From Chara braunii (Eukaryota; Streptophyta; Charophyceae; Charales; Characeae): a stretch of DNA of 21,241 nucleotides. The DNA lies in NCBI GenBank assembly GCA_003427395.1, contig BFEA01000053.1, positions 969,616 to 990,856 of the forward strand, read 5' to 3'. The notes below the pieces were generated by a model. It saw only the letters and a program-made list of their open reading frames with translations, searched no databases and was not told where the DNA came from. Of this stretch, positions 7,812-18,033 are shown piece after piece (the stretch's first letter is position 1; each line of letters begins with the position of its first letter). A program made the translations under genes and the position numbers.

Positions 7812-8183
7812 CTATCTCTTCGCAGTTCTCCTCCCTTGGCTTGGTCCCGCTTCTTCCCCTCCGGCAGGCCTGTTGATTGCCCCGCTGTCATTCTCATTAC
7901 CGAACTCCATTTTTCTTTCTTTTAGACCCTGTATAACAAAACAACACCCGCAAAGCCCCTCATGCGCCCATTTCCCCAGTCTGGTAGGCAGTTCCCCCTT
8001 TCCCCAGAATGCTCCTAACATCCCTCGCACCATGCTCCTATTACACATGCGAATGCGCTGTTTGTGATGATCCCAACATTCTCCGTCAAAACTATGATAC
8101 ATTGCTCCCGCCACTCCTTGCGGCCACCCAAAAAAACCATTTCCCCAAACTCCCAAGTCATCATGCTTCTCAACCTCAGTCAA
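7812..8183 (-). CDS. Possible post-integrase ORF fragment
   Basis: A 123-aa minus-strand frame starting 81 bp after the integrase stop. It contains several Trp, Cys and His residues (for example WDHHKQRIRMC) and a basic end, but no motif I recognise. The frame is open upstream of the first Met and is followed, after a stop, by the same-frame ORF 7470-7784. It may be a decayed part of an extra gene of the retrotransposon. An env gene is not supported: there is no hydrophobic membrane anchor. Confidence 0.3.
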   Translation of the reverse strand: MTEVEKHDDLGVWGNGFFGWPQGVAGAMYHSFDGECWDHHKQRIRMCNRSMVRGMLGAFWGKGELPTRLGKWAHEGLCGCCFVIQGLKERKMEFGNENDSGAINRPAGGEEAGPSQGRRTAKR

Positions 8184-8264
8184 TCCAACCCATTGCCCCA
8201 GAAAAAAATGACAGTCCCATGAACGCAGTCAGAGATCGAACCATAGTGAGAGCATGACCATTTG

Positions 8265-9401
8265 TCAGTCTTTAACATGTTGTTCCTCAGTTTCCTTATC
8301 CTCGGCCTCCTGGAGCGATTGTTCCACCGGGTCCCGACTCAGAAACCTGATCAACCGTTGCCCTGGGAAGGGTCCTTTCAGTCCAGTTCCATCAAGATCT
8401 TCTAGTGCGAAGGTGTTCAGTCCCACCCGCTTGGCGACCCGATAGGGGCCTTTGAACCTCTTCCCCAACTGCCCAGACCATGTACTCTCTAGTGCCGAGT
8501 TTCTTAGCAATATTATTTCTCTCACCTGAAGTGACTCCTTTCTTACGTTCTTAACTTGGTCCCACCTTGCTTTGTCTCTCATTCTGCTGTCTAGCACCCG
8601 GTTGGCGATGTCTTCCATGACTTCTTCGTTTTTAAGGACTTGTTGACACCTTGCCTCGATTAACTCTTCCGTAGTCATTCGCGGATCATCATCTAACCTG
8701 TTCCAGGTAGGTATCAAGGCTTCGACGGGAAAGTCGATCTCTCTTCTGTACCATAGTTTCGCTGGGATACATCCCGTTGTCCTTTTAGGTGTCATGTTCT
8801 CTGAGAAGACCACCTGCTTGAGGTACCTGGGCCAGCTTCCCAGATGGTCCGCTGCGAGCTTTGCAATCGTGTTCTTTAGGGTTCGGTGCCCTCTTTCCAC
8901 CGGTGCATTGGCCTCTGGGTGATATGGCTCAATGAGTTTGATCGGAACGCAAAGTCTCTTAAGCATTCCCAATACTTCTTGATTCACAAATTTTGTCCCA
9001 TTGTCCGCTATAAACCTCCTGACAAAAGGATGCCTCAAATAAAAGTCTTCTATCCAGTCAGCCACACTTCCCCCGGTCTTTTTCTTGAGGGCGACCGCCT
9101 CCACGAACCCACTTAAGTTGTCTCGCGCATCTAGAATATACCTGTACCCGTCGGTTGACACAGGCATGACCGCAAGGTCCAAGTGAACCAGATGTCCCGG
9201 TCCTAACACCCGCGTTGGTCTAAGTGGCTCAAAGACACGCGTCGAGCTTCGTTCCTGGCAGATGAGGCATGTCTGGCAGTACGTGGCGATCATGCCTGCC
9301 ATGCCTGCCCAATAAAAGAGTGGTGCTACCTTCACAACAGTCTCTTTTGATGATCGATGCCCCCCCGCCAAGCAGTCGTGCATTGCCTGGATAACATCCA
9401 A
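8265..9401 (-). pseudogene. Integrase domain of Ty3/gypsy Pol
   Basis: It inserts element DNA into the host genome. The 378-aa frame has a zinc-binding HHCC motif (H8, H15, C42, C45), then the DDE catalytic core with D75 (HLDLAV), D133 (IADNGTKF) and E169 (APVERGH), the last two 35 residues apart as expected. A GPY/F-type module follows (KGPYRVAKRVGLNTFALEDL), then a short acidic tail with no chromodomain. The apparent start is not the natural one. The reading frame continues upstream in another frame, and a length change in the 7-C run at 9455-9461 separates it from the RNase H part. The domain itself is intact. Confidence 0.93.
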
Positions 9402-9461
9402 CCGCGCACACGACTCTTCTAGGCATAGTTCCTTCTGCTCGTCGGAAAAGGTGGCCCCCCC

Positions 9462-9639
9462 TTAGGACGTACCTCCCGGCCTCCTCCCTTGCTTTAATGC
9501 TGACTTCCAAGGGTTGTTTATTTCCTACCAGTAACGATCCGATCTCCCAAAAGATCCCTTCGTATATCCGAGCATAGAGAAACTCCTTTCCTTCCTGGTC
9601 CTCCTTTTTCTCATGCATCCGATTTACCAACCATTCCAA
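9462..9639 (-). pseudogene. RNase H to integrase linker of Pol
   Basis: This stretch lies in the same frame as reverse transcriptase, just after an in-frame TAG at 9640-9642, and runs to the C-run frameshift at 9455-9461. It holds charged residues including MHEKKEDQEGKEFLYARIYEG and a YVLRGG segment typical of the region before the integrase zinc finger. On its own it is not a gene; it joins the RNase H and integrase parts of the original polyprotein. Confidence 0.75.
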
Positions 9640-10857
9640 CTATTTCCTTTCCCACGATTCCACTAGGCTCATTACGGCTTCCCGGTCCCCTTCAACCGTC
9701 ATTGCTATGAGTTCTTCCTTTGGTCCTATTATTGCTCCCCACGAATCCCTTTCCTCTTTACGACCTCGAGTGGTGACCGGTCCTTCTCTAAGTTCTGCTA
9801 CTACGGCAGGAGCCCCCTTTTCTAAAGTCCGAATCAGCAGTTCCCCAGATGCGCATCCTTCGTCCATCATTTCGTTGTCCACCGCAAGAGTCCCTCCTTC
9901 GAATTCAAGGAATGCGTCTATGGGCTCTGCATCCTCCACCCCTTTGGGAGTGATGCAAACCCGACTCAGCCCATCTGCCTTGTTCCGGATTCCAGCAATC
10001 CGTTCGATCTTGTAATCGAATTGCCAGATGAATCCTACCCATCTCCCCACCGTCGGATCTATAGGCGTGTAATTCTTTAGAGCCCCTGCGACATTCGTCG
10101 GATCGATCCTTAATATGAACCGCCTCCCAAATAGGTAGGCCTGAAAGGTCTTAAGGCAATGCAGGATGGCTAGGACTTCCTTCTTGAATTGTGAGTACCG
10201 CCGTTCTGCGGAGTTCAGGGTTCTACTTTTGAACCTAATTGGCCTCTTTTTTCCTCCCTCGTCCCTTTGAATCAGTACACCTCCTACGACCAAGGGCCCT
10301 CCATCTGTTTCTAGGATGAATGGTCGTCCTACTTCATCATTAAAGCAGGGCGCGGACAAAGCGACCTGCGATGACGTCAGAATGTCCTTGAGGGTCTGGA
10401 CGGCTTCCTCTCGCTCCTCCGTCCAGTCCATGGTCCCTTCCTCTCTGATCATAGCCCGGATAGGCTCCGCAATCTTGGCAAAATTCTTAATGAAAATCCT
10501 CCAGAAACCGACCACGCCTAGGAATGCTCTCACCTCCGTTGTACTGCGCAGGGAGGTTGACCACTGCGATATCTTGTCCGTTTTCGTCGGATCTGGCTTC
10601 CTACCGTAAGCACCGCAGCGAAATCCTAGTATGGTTACTTCTGGTACTGCTAGAATACTCTTTGGTCCACTAGCCGTGATGTTGCATTCTAGGAACCGAC
10701 GGAGCAAGTCCTTGATGTCTTGTAGATGGTCCCATACAAACTTTCGGATTCCTGGTTGGATTTCTGTCTCGTCCTTCTCCTGCGAGCCTTTGATCGGATT
10801 GTCGTCGATATAGGGTTCACACTTTTCTGGGAACATATCCTCGGTTACAGCTAGCAT
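9640..10857 (-). pseudogene. Reverse transcriptase C-terminal half plus RNase H
   Basis: RT copies element RNA into DNA and RNase H removes the RNA. The frame begins just before the RT catalytic motif YIDD (residues 16-19), followed by the thumb (TILGFRCG, EVRAFLGVVGFWR). RNase H carries the expected acidic residues D185 (ILETDGG), E227 (FKKEVLAIL), D252 (ILRIDP) and D295 (NKADGLSRV). The first Met is only an artefact of an in-frame stop at 10870-10872, and the same frame continues upstream into the other half of RT. It ends at a TAG at 9640, again in the middle of the polyprotein. Confidence 0.95.
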
Positions 10858-10869
10858 TCTTCGTTGCGC

Positions 10870-11580
10870 TTATGCTACCGCGTTCGTAAAGCCCATAGGG
10901 GTCACCTGCATCTGCAACTGGCCTACCGGGGTGTGCATTGCGGTGAACGGCCTGTCCCGGACATCCAATGGAAGTTGGTCGTATCCCGAGTACAGATCTA
11001 TTAGGAAGTAAATGCTTCGTCGGGCGTGCGATTCCGCTAATAGATCGGCCCGGGGTAGTGAGTCAGCATCCCGGATGGTCACTGCATTCAGCTTCTGCAG
11101 ATCCTGAATCCACCTTAACGTCTTAATGGGCTTTCGAAAGACGAACCACCGGTTTGCATATGGCGACGCTGTAGGTTCCGCGACGAAGGAGTCCATCTTT
11201 GCTCGAAGGAGGTCTGTCACTTCCCCCGCTATTCCGAATTCATATGACGGTCCCTTGTCATTCCAGCATCCATGCTCTACCGTGTGGATTCTGACCGGAG
11301 GGATCAATTTTGCGTCCAGCCGCCCCTTATGATGGTCACTAAAGGCAAATGCCAAATGAAACTCCTGGCAGATCTTCTTGATCAGGCGTTTTTCTTCTTC
11401 TGTTAAGAACCCGTCTATCCCTATCTTCATCGTATCGGCTACCTCATCCGGTATTCGATGCCCTTTCGTTGCCCTCCTTTCTTGGGTCACCTGCAGAACT
11501 TCCTCCTCCTTTTCCATGGCCTCTTCCTTTGATGTCTCAAGCAGGATCGAGACCGGCTTTGCTTTCTTCCTTACCGGCTT
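10870..11580 (-). pseudogene. Reverse transcriptase N-terminal half
   Basis: Fingers and palm of Ty3/gypsy RT. The frame is open from about 11580. The 215 residues after the first Met (11517) include YANRWFVFRK, IQDLQKLNAVT and the first catalytic aspartate in FLIDLYSGYDQ (D174), then TPMGFTNAVA just before the TAA at 10870-10872. The second half follows in the same frame only 12 bases later, so a single nonsense change splits the RT domain. Upstream, a basic linker (KPVRKKAKPVS) leads to the frameshift near 11575. Confidence 0.92.
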
Positions 11581-11978
11581 GTACTTTCAAACACTTCCTT
11601 CCGGGATCTTTCTTCTAAAAAATGAACGGTCGGGATTGCCCTCGTTGCTTCTACGAATCGTGGCTGAATACTAACTAGTTTTCCATTCAGGCAATATCCC
11701 TTTTGTACCTCTCCTTCAAATTTCGCCAAGGCCGCCGGGTCCACTCCTACCTTGTGGTATCTGAGGGCATTGATGAGCTGCAACAAATCGGGGATCTCAA
11801 GCACGATTTTCGGCACGTCCTTGCGCACTTCGCTTTGCTTGGGCAGGCTGGCCCCAAGCTCAACTTCCATCTCCTTTTCTGCCACCATGACACCTAAGAT
11901 CTCGTGCTCCTGCCTCCTCTTCTTTCGGGGTAGGCCCATCTTGATCCACTCCTTTTTGTTGAATGCCTCCTCAATCAT
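11571..11978 (-). pseudogene. Pol spacer between protease and reverse transcriptase
   Basis: 135 aa in a different frame from the flanking RT and protease parts. Charged N-terminus (KKRRQEHEILG), then a helical stretch (DLLQLINALRYHKVG). This corresponds to the linker in Ty3/gypsy Pol, which is poorly conserved. Both edges are frameshifts (near 11575 and 11985), not natural ends. Confidence 0.6.
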
Positions 11979-11999
11979 TATTTCTACCCTCTCTCATAC

Positions 12000-12378
12000 C
12001 TTCCATCCGCGCAAAAGCCCCTTTTTGTGCGCTATCTTTGAACGAAGGTGACCACGTGGCCATCTTTCCCTTTGGGGGGTCCCCTCCTGTCCCCAGAAGT
12101 CGGAGGAGCTCTCCCCGACCGGTCACTGGGTCCTTTATGTCTACAATGTACGTGTCGTCGTGCAAGTGCATGCCTATCATTTCCACGTTTGCGCACCATG
12201 GCCTCCTGAGGATTATATCGTGGTCCATTTCCTCCATTACGGTCATCCGTTGAAATGACCAGATTGACTCCGTGACTCCTGCTTTTACTGCGCATTTTGT
12301 GACATACCCAGCGAACGGGATTTCCCCACCGGCTCCCCGGATGCTCCCTGTTACTTCCTTATTTACCGAACAACGAAA
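12000..12378 (-). pseudogene. Protease domain, C-terminal part
   Basis: Within the 205-aa frame 11971-12588, the part after the frameshift at the 5-T run 12379-12383 continues the protease fold. It includes HDIILRRPWCANVEM, the D-I-I-L-(G/R)-R-P-W segment typical of retropepsins. The part of that frame upstream of 12383 is out of phase with the real coding frame. Confidence 0.75.
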
Positions 12379-13028
12379 TTTTTCCTTATGAGAGTGATTT
12401 CCGCTCCCCCGTCTACCAACGCGTCGGTATGATGAGTCCCAATCTGAATCTTCAGTTTTCCTACGGGTACCACATGAAAACTGAGCTTTGTCCCAGGAGG
12501 TGCCCTCATGACCTCGCCACCTTCCCTGTCTGGTAGGCTTAGGCGGATGTCTGCAAAAACCTTCTTGAGATCTTCCACATCCCCGCAACTCCTTTGGAGG
12601 TTAGCGACTTTTTGTGGAGGTTCCTCCTCTCTTTCCTCTTCTGGTAATTCGGGGTTCTCGTCTATCTCTACCCGTCGCCGAGTCAACAGTTGCCTAAGCC
12701 CTTTAAGCAACCTAGGGCTGACCTGCAACATCGTCTGAAACGACACCGACACCATGGTTCCTAGCAGATTGCTAAGGGTGTCGTCGATCTCAGCCATGGA
12801 TAAGATCGAGATTTGGTACCTAAACTTCTTCTTGGCAGCGGTAACTTTGTCTGTAGGCTCCTCTTCCCTAGGTTTCCCATAGACCTTTTCCGGTTCCTCG
12901 GCCTCAGGCTCTGTCGGGGGTTCCGAACCCCCAGCAACCTCCTCCATCATGGTGTCACGGATAATCCTTCTCCCAGCCGTCCCTAGCCGAGTAGTCGCGT
13001 TTACCCTATCTCGTCCGTCATTTTCCAA
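12363..13028 (-). pseudogene. Gag-Pol junction and aspartic protease, N-terminal part
   Basis: 221 aa in the gag frame. A long acidic and Glu-rich linker (PTEPEAEEPEKVYG, EEEREEEPPQKV) precedes the retropepsin active site ALVDGGAEITLI, with the catalytic aspartate at about residue 206. The active site reads D-G-G, while most retropepsins have D-T-G or D-S-G. The frame is lost 10 residues later at a run of five T (12379-12383). The protease would cut the Gag-Pol polyprotein. Confidence 0.85.
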
Positions 13029-13250
13029 AATGAAGTTGACCTGAGGCCCGCGCCCCCGGAGTTGATCCTAGATGATCTCGCCCACCGGTTCGGCTTCTAC
13101 GACCGTTATTTATTACCCGTTGAGCATGATAATGGCTCGCCGCATCCCTCCTGGCGAGTTCCAGTTCACCCGTTCCCCTTGTGGTCCAAATATCTCCCCC
13201 TTTTATGACATGGTAAACCTTTTTTTCAATATGTCATGGTTGAGCTTTGG

Positions 13251-13292
13251 ACATGCCCGCACAAAATGTCCTACCGTGGTATAGTACTTGCA
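13251..13292 (-). pseudogene. Gag zinc knuckle, degenerate
   Basis: The minus-strand frame of gag continues past its stop and reads CKYYTTVGHFVRAC. This has the spacing of a CCHC nucleocapsid knuckle (C-X2-C-X4-H-X4-C), but the second cysteine is a tyrosine. The stretch 13029-13391 joins gag and protease in one frame but contains several stop codons, so it is dead in this copy. Confidence 0.7.
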
Positions 13293-13391
13293 TTGTTCGT
13301 TGGAGGGATCTCTCCGTCCATATCCATGATTGGCTACCCCTGGCGGAACTACTGCTTCGTGGGGCGGGAGGGGGGGACGGGATACTTGCGC

Positions 13392-14813
13392 CTACATAAC
13401 TAGCAGCGTGTTCTCCATCCTTTCAATCTTGTTGTCGACTCTGTGCACCCGTTCGTGTAGGCTTTCAATCCCCCTTTTCACCTTGTCGCCCGTCCTACTG
13501 GTCAAGTCTATGACCCCCCCTTCCTTGAGCAAGGCCAATGTTTCTGTTACTACCGTTTTCTCAGCCAGATCTGTTACCATGCTAAAATCAACATCCCGCG
13601 TGTTTACGAACTTGCTCGTCTGTTGGTAAGCCGACAGGATCTTGTCTTTGTCGGACTCGGAGAACTGCCTGAGGAAATATTTGCTCATTATCCGGTCCGT
13701 GACCCCGGGGATCCTTAGTGCTACTAGAGTAAGCTCTCGTAGGAAATCATTGTACGTTGCGAAGTTCTTCCTCTGAACTGCCGCTAAGTCGGCCTCTGTT
13801 GCCATTTTCTCCGCCGCTAGGTACTTCCTCATCATCACATCCCGGGTCTCCTTCCAAGACCGGCTTGCGGCTACAATGGCCATTATGTCCCGTCCTAGGC
13901 TTAACGACACATGCTGTCCTAGGTGGTCCATCTTTTCCTTCTCGGTCCATTTTAGTAACGCAGCTAGGTTCTCGTAGTCGATCAGGAACTCCGTGATGTT
14001 TGCTCCATCGAAAGTCATCTTTTTCTTGGCGTCTGCTAGGTAGCCTTGGTTCTTGTTCAGTACTCGTGCAAAGGATGATACTATCTTCCTAAGGTCGCCT
14101 TCGGAGCTACTGGCCTCNCCTGCCATGCTGGTATCTGGCCCTTCCTTGCTGGCCTTCTGCCCGCCTCTAGTCTTTGTCGTTCCTTCCGAGTCGAACCATC
14201 CCAAAACCCTTTCTCTGAGGCTCCAGAGCCCTTCGCATCCTCGCGATACCGCTGGCGAGGTCGGTAGACTGCTAACCCTACTGTCTATGGCTAAGGGGTT
14301 CGTAACCTTCTCTGCCTCCATTCCCGGAGAGTTCTCTCTCTCTTTCCTTCTTTTGCTCGGTGTTCCCCCACGGTCACTACCCTTGTCCCCGTGCCCAGTT
14401 CCGCCTCGGCTGGTTTTCCGCTCGTCCCGCGGTTCCTCCTGCAGGGGGCCTTCCTTGTTCCCAATCATCATCTCTTCAATTAACCTTGCCTTGTATTCCG
14501 CGGTCCTTTTCTCTATCTCTGCTAGTTTGCGCCTCGCGTCCGTGACCTTTACTTTCTTAGACACAACTCCCTCTGATTTCCCGGGGCTCACCCTATCCTT
14601 ATTCCTACCCTCCTTGTTTTCCTGAGTCCCCTGTCTGCTTCCCCTGGCTTTTCCTGAGCTCTCTCCCGATGACATTTCCTTCCGGTTCCCTTTGGTGCCA
14701 TCCGGATTTGTTGATTCCCTGTCTTTCTGCCCTTCCTTGCTTTGCACAGCACTGCCTCCTAAGCCTGGTCCTCCCTCGCTTTCATGATTATCTGTCTCAT
14801 CCTCCGTTGCCAT
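13392..14813 (-). pseudogene. gag: Gag capsid protein
   Basis: 473 aa that would form the virus-like particle. Residues 1-165 are hydrophilic and low-complexity with a charged, probably coiled-coil stretch (RRKLAEIEKRTAEYKARLIE, about 94-113). The capsid-like region is at about 265-390, with FDGANITEFLIDYENLAALL, KYLAAEK and FLRELTLVALRIPG, matching retrotransposon Gag in arrangement. A second coiled coil precedes the stop (about 445-470). Residue 232 is undefined because of an N at 14118. The TAG at 13392-13394 separates Gag from its zinc knuckle and from the protease, all in one frame. This may be a mutation, or a site that is normally read through. Confidence 0.88.
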
Positions 14814-15243
14814 ACTTGCCTACTTCTGCATAACCAAAGGATTCCCAAGAACAGACGCAGTGCGAGGCATTTAGGTTACCTAGGTTCCAATCCTGTTGGT
14901 TTATCCTTTTATTGGCAATTAGGCTTTTCCCCATTCCCATTTACTGATGGCTTCCTTAATATGGAGCCGCGTCTGGCTCTCCTAACTTACCGAGCTAAGG
15001 GCGTGACTTAGCTTCCCTTATCACCGGCTTGTTTGGAGCGCTCGTATTCCGTCGGTCGGTGCGTAGGGGTCCGGGTCGGGCAACCCGCCAGGGAAAAATT
15101 TTCCTGCGCAGTGTTCCTTTTTTTTTTTTTGTCTGGCGGTTATTGATCATCCGGGCCCGAGGCCCCCCTTTTCTATTTCTGTTTGTGAACCTTCGAATGT
15201 AGCGGATTGTACTTGATTTGCCCTATTGACTCGCCTGCGGGTG
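14814..15243. other. Spacer between gag and the upstream gene array
   Basis: No gene is seen. It contains a 13-base poly-T at 15118-15130. It would be the 5' untranslated leader of gag if the element is transcribed from a promoter further right. Confidence 0.5.
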
Positions 15244-16083
15244 CTAGTCCCGTTCTCGCCCTCGCGGCCCTTCCGGTTCGGTAGGTTCTTCAAATAGTTG
15301 TGCCACCCCCACTAGATAATTCTCCCCTATCTCGATTTCCCTTTGGATTATGCGTTCGCACCCCGTCTAGTCTAGCCGCGGTGCACAAAACATCAGGATG
15401 TGGGTGACTTCCAGTAATTTGTGGGCCCTGTTTCCCCAGAACGGCCCATGTTCCACAACGACATCATAGAACATCCCGATGGTCGGAGAGGGAAAGTGGT
15501 CTGCCCACATTATTGCCGAGTCTGCCAGCTCCCACGCCCTTGCGAGGCTCCTGAAGACGAGGTCTATTATAAAACGGGGAACCCGACACTTCAGCGGTGT
15601 GGTTGGTGCTCTGAATTTCCACCATCCCCCCATCTCCACCCGGGGAAGTAAGCCCACGTTTCTTCTACCCCTGACTGATTGTCCTATCTGGGTCAACGTT
15701 CGGGCGGCCCTTCGAACGACCAGTGCTAGCTCGTGACCTTGTGCTATCTCTACCCCCAACAAGTGCCAGCCGATCTCAGGCAGATACATGGTCCCGGTAA
15801 CTTCCAGATTGGAAAACAGATCGTCTCCGGGTCCTCGATCGAGTCTCATCCTTGTCCACCGACATTCTACCAGCATGAAGGCGACGTCCCTTCCCAAAGT
15901 CACGGCCCGCCATTCTATGTCAAATCCCCGATAGGTAGAACTCGACGGGAGGGATACTTCCCATCGTCCACCGTTATTCCAGGGCGGTCCGGGGTACCGG
16001 GGCCGGCGTTCCATTCGCACACAGGGCTGGCATTCCATTCGCTCACGTTTTGCTGCCATTGTTACCTTGGTGATTCCCTGCAT
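15244..16083 (-). pseudogene. P4: fourth member of an unknown tandem gene family
   Basis: The frame opens at 16083 and runs 238 codons to a TAG at 15367-15369. The same frame then continues to a natural-looking end at 15244-15246. The part after the TAG (CERIIQREIEIGENYLVGV, LFEEPTEPEG) aligns with the C-termini of P2 and P3, so the TAG is a premature stop. The N-terminal half (GFDIEWRAVTLGRDVAFMLV, IGWHLLGVEIA) matches the GW region of the family. The C-terminal half has FIIDLVFRSLARAWEL and VVEHGPFWGNRAHKLL, aligning with the same region of P1. Function unknown; no signal peptide or membrane helix. It is the copy closest to gag. Confidence 0.7.
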
Positions 16084-16177
16084 AGTCTACATAGAAAGGG
16101 TTACAACCAATCCTCAGAAACCATCTACCTACTGCCCCCTTGCCCTTCGCGTTTTCATCCCTCTTTTCTACTCTCAA

Positions 16178-16994
16178 CTATCCCTCCGTACCCCCGAGAG
16201 CAGTAGCCCCCTCTGGCTGCTCATACAGCCGGTAGAGATCATCTATGTAGGTCGCGCCCCGACCTACCTCCCGCCGGATGACTCTCCACATGGCCTCATC
16301 ACTTATATGTGGGACTCCCGACCTAGTATTTACCACTGCTCGTAGAATGCAAAGCACCTCGCGCCCCTGTTCGTCCCCGAAAGGCCCCATCTCTAGGAAT
16401 GCCCGATAGTATTCTTGATACATTAATGCTTTGTCAAAATTTAACCTAGTTACGACAGCTACTGCCTCCCATTCGTCTTAGCAGGAAGGGTGGTAGACTC
16501 ATCCGTACGACCTTATTCGGCGGCTCAAAAACCCCTGCTACAGCGACTTTTACCTAAGCCGTCACGTCATCTCGTTCCGGATATGCAAACTCAAACCCCT
16601 CCCGCCAGGTTATTTGCCATGCTCCTTCGAACATTCGCACGGGGTCATCCCCAGAGGCCAAGGCAATCCCAAAGGTTCGCCACCCTTCTTCCGACAGGTG
16701 TAAGGATCCCGCCGCATGCACTCGCCCGGGGAGGTCCAAATTTATGCCCCCAAATTCCCCTCTCATACGCCACTCTAGTTCTATTACTAGGTACACCGTG
16801 TCTTCCACCAACTCTACCCCCACCCAGTCCATTACCGGGTTACTCACAACGTTCCTTGATGGCAGGCTTATTTCGACCCTGTCTCCTGATGCTCTTGGTG
16901 GTAGGATCCCGCGAGGTATCTCCCAGAACGTCATTCGCCGGGCCATCTCGCATTGCCTCCTTTTCTGCTTCCTTAGTCCGATTGCCGCACCCAC
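16178..16994 (-). pseudogene. P3: third member of an unknown tandem gene family, frameshifted
   Basis: The N-terminal part (16554-16994, 146 aa) has a basic leader (GLRKQKRRQCEMARRM), then DWVGVELVEDTVYLVIELEW and LHLSEEGWRTFGIALASGDD, close to P2. The C-terminal part lies in another frame (16178-16423 and upstream), with YYRAFLEMGPFGDEQGREVL and a YIDDLYRLYEQP end. A frame change near 16475-16490, just after an LPPFLL segment shared with P1, and an in-frame stop at the end of the N-terminal part break it. Confidence 0.7.
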
Positions 16995-17208
16995 GGAGAT
17001 TCTGCGTCTTTTCGTGTTTTAGTCTTTCAATACCCTCTTCCTATTGTACATTGGTTGCCGCCACTATCCTGTCTTCATGCCTGCCCTTATTTTGGGCTCC
17101 TTGCGTCCCCTGCCGACTAGTGTACACGCCCCTTTCTTATGCTACATCCTAATTCACATGCATTCTCCATACTCCGTTCTTCCTGCGGCGCTCGAACTTT
17201 GAGTCCCT

Positions 17209-17949
17209 TTAATCAAACCACCGCACCTCAAAGAGCATAAAGACATCGTCCACATAGGATCGCGCGGCCGCCGCCTCCTGGCTAACTATGGCGTCCCAGG
17301 CTTTCGCGCTTACCTCTAGGCGGTCGTACTTACCTATCCTCAGGACAGTGATGACGTCACCGGCCTTATCCTCGTAGAACGACCCATATTTCAAGGAGAA
17401 CCTTTAGAACTCCTCGGTCAGTCAGACACATCCTATGTGTACTTTCCTCACGGAGTCGGCTACGTCTGCTATGTGCTCAAAGCCCTCGAACCAGTCGGCC
17501 ACGAACTCGAGCACCCAAGCTGTTATGCGCAGGCAGGGAGGCCTAAGTTCTTTCCACCCTCCCATCACAACTTTGCTGCTAACTTCGTCTCACCCCTCGT
17601 TGGCGAACCTCTTGCCTTCTTTTCGGGTTCGCGCTTTTGCATCCCCTAGAAGCCACATTGGATCTTGTCTCATTGCTAACATAGTGCAAAACAGGTGCCA
17701 CCCGTTCTCGGAGAGGACAATTGTTCCGACTGATTCCACTTTGCCCTCTGCTAACTTGTCCCAACCTTCCTCTTCCCTTATCGGGTTCCAAATCCGTTCT
17801 ATCCATACATATGATAATTCCCGGGCAACCTCAAACCCAACCCAGTCGCACGTGGTCCCTCTCCATTCATTTTCTGTTGGTATAGGCATCTGTACCCCCC
17901 CTCTGAGTCGTCTTGGTTCCCATCCCTTGAAGGTGTATTCCATCATCAT
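17209..17949 (-). pseudogene. P2: second member of an unknown tandem gene family, three stops
   Basis: One frame runs from 17949 to the final stop at 17209, with three internal stops (TGA at 17590-17592, then TGA and TAA near 17400-17430). The N-terminal part reads DWVGFEVARELSYVWIERIW and LSENGWHLFCTMLAMRQDP, the clearest example of the family's GW region. After the first stop the frame still matches P1 (CLRITAWVLEFVADWFEGFE, then KYGSFYEDKAGDVITVL and SYVDDVFMLFE). All three stops are compatible with single C-to-T changes in CGA or CAA codons, although the ancestral codons are not known. Confidence 0.72.
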
Positions 17950-18033
17950 CTCTTATCTAGTCATCCTTTTCCCTTCCTGCACAATACCAGGCCACCCGTT
18001 TTTTCCGAGGTCAAGTCCCCCTCCTTATAAGTC

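Larger units (their letters stand above)
7149..14813 (-). mobile_element. Ty3/gypsy LTR retrotransposon internal region, decayed
   Basis: In minus-strand order it shows gag, zinc-knuckle remnant, aspartic protease, reverse transcriptase, RNase H and integrase. This order (RT before integrase) defines Ty3/gypsy rather than Ty1/copia. The coding sequence is interrupted by stops in the gag-protease junction, at 10870 and at 9640, and by frameshifts near 12379, 11985, 11575 and 9455. This copy therefore cannot make full-length Pol. No chromodomain is visible after integrase. The element probably extends to the right past 14813, because no 5' LTR or primer-binding site is seen there. Confidence 0.93.

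Noticed and set aside
7492-8067. 191-aa plus-strand frame, Ser/Pro/Leu-rich
   Set aside because: It looks like the antisense shadow of purine-rich minus-strand frames and has no motif.
7812-8183. An env gene, which would make this an errantivirus-like element
   Set aside because: No signal peptide, hydrophobic anchor or fusion segment is visible.
8265-8400. A chromodomain at the end of integrase
   Set aside because: The tail after the GPY/F module is short and acidic, without the aromatic pattern of chromodomains.
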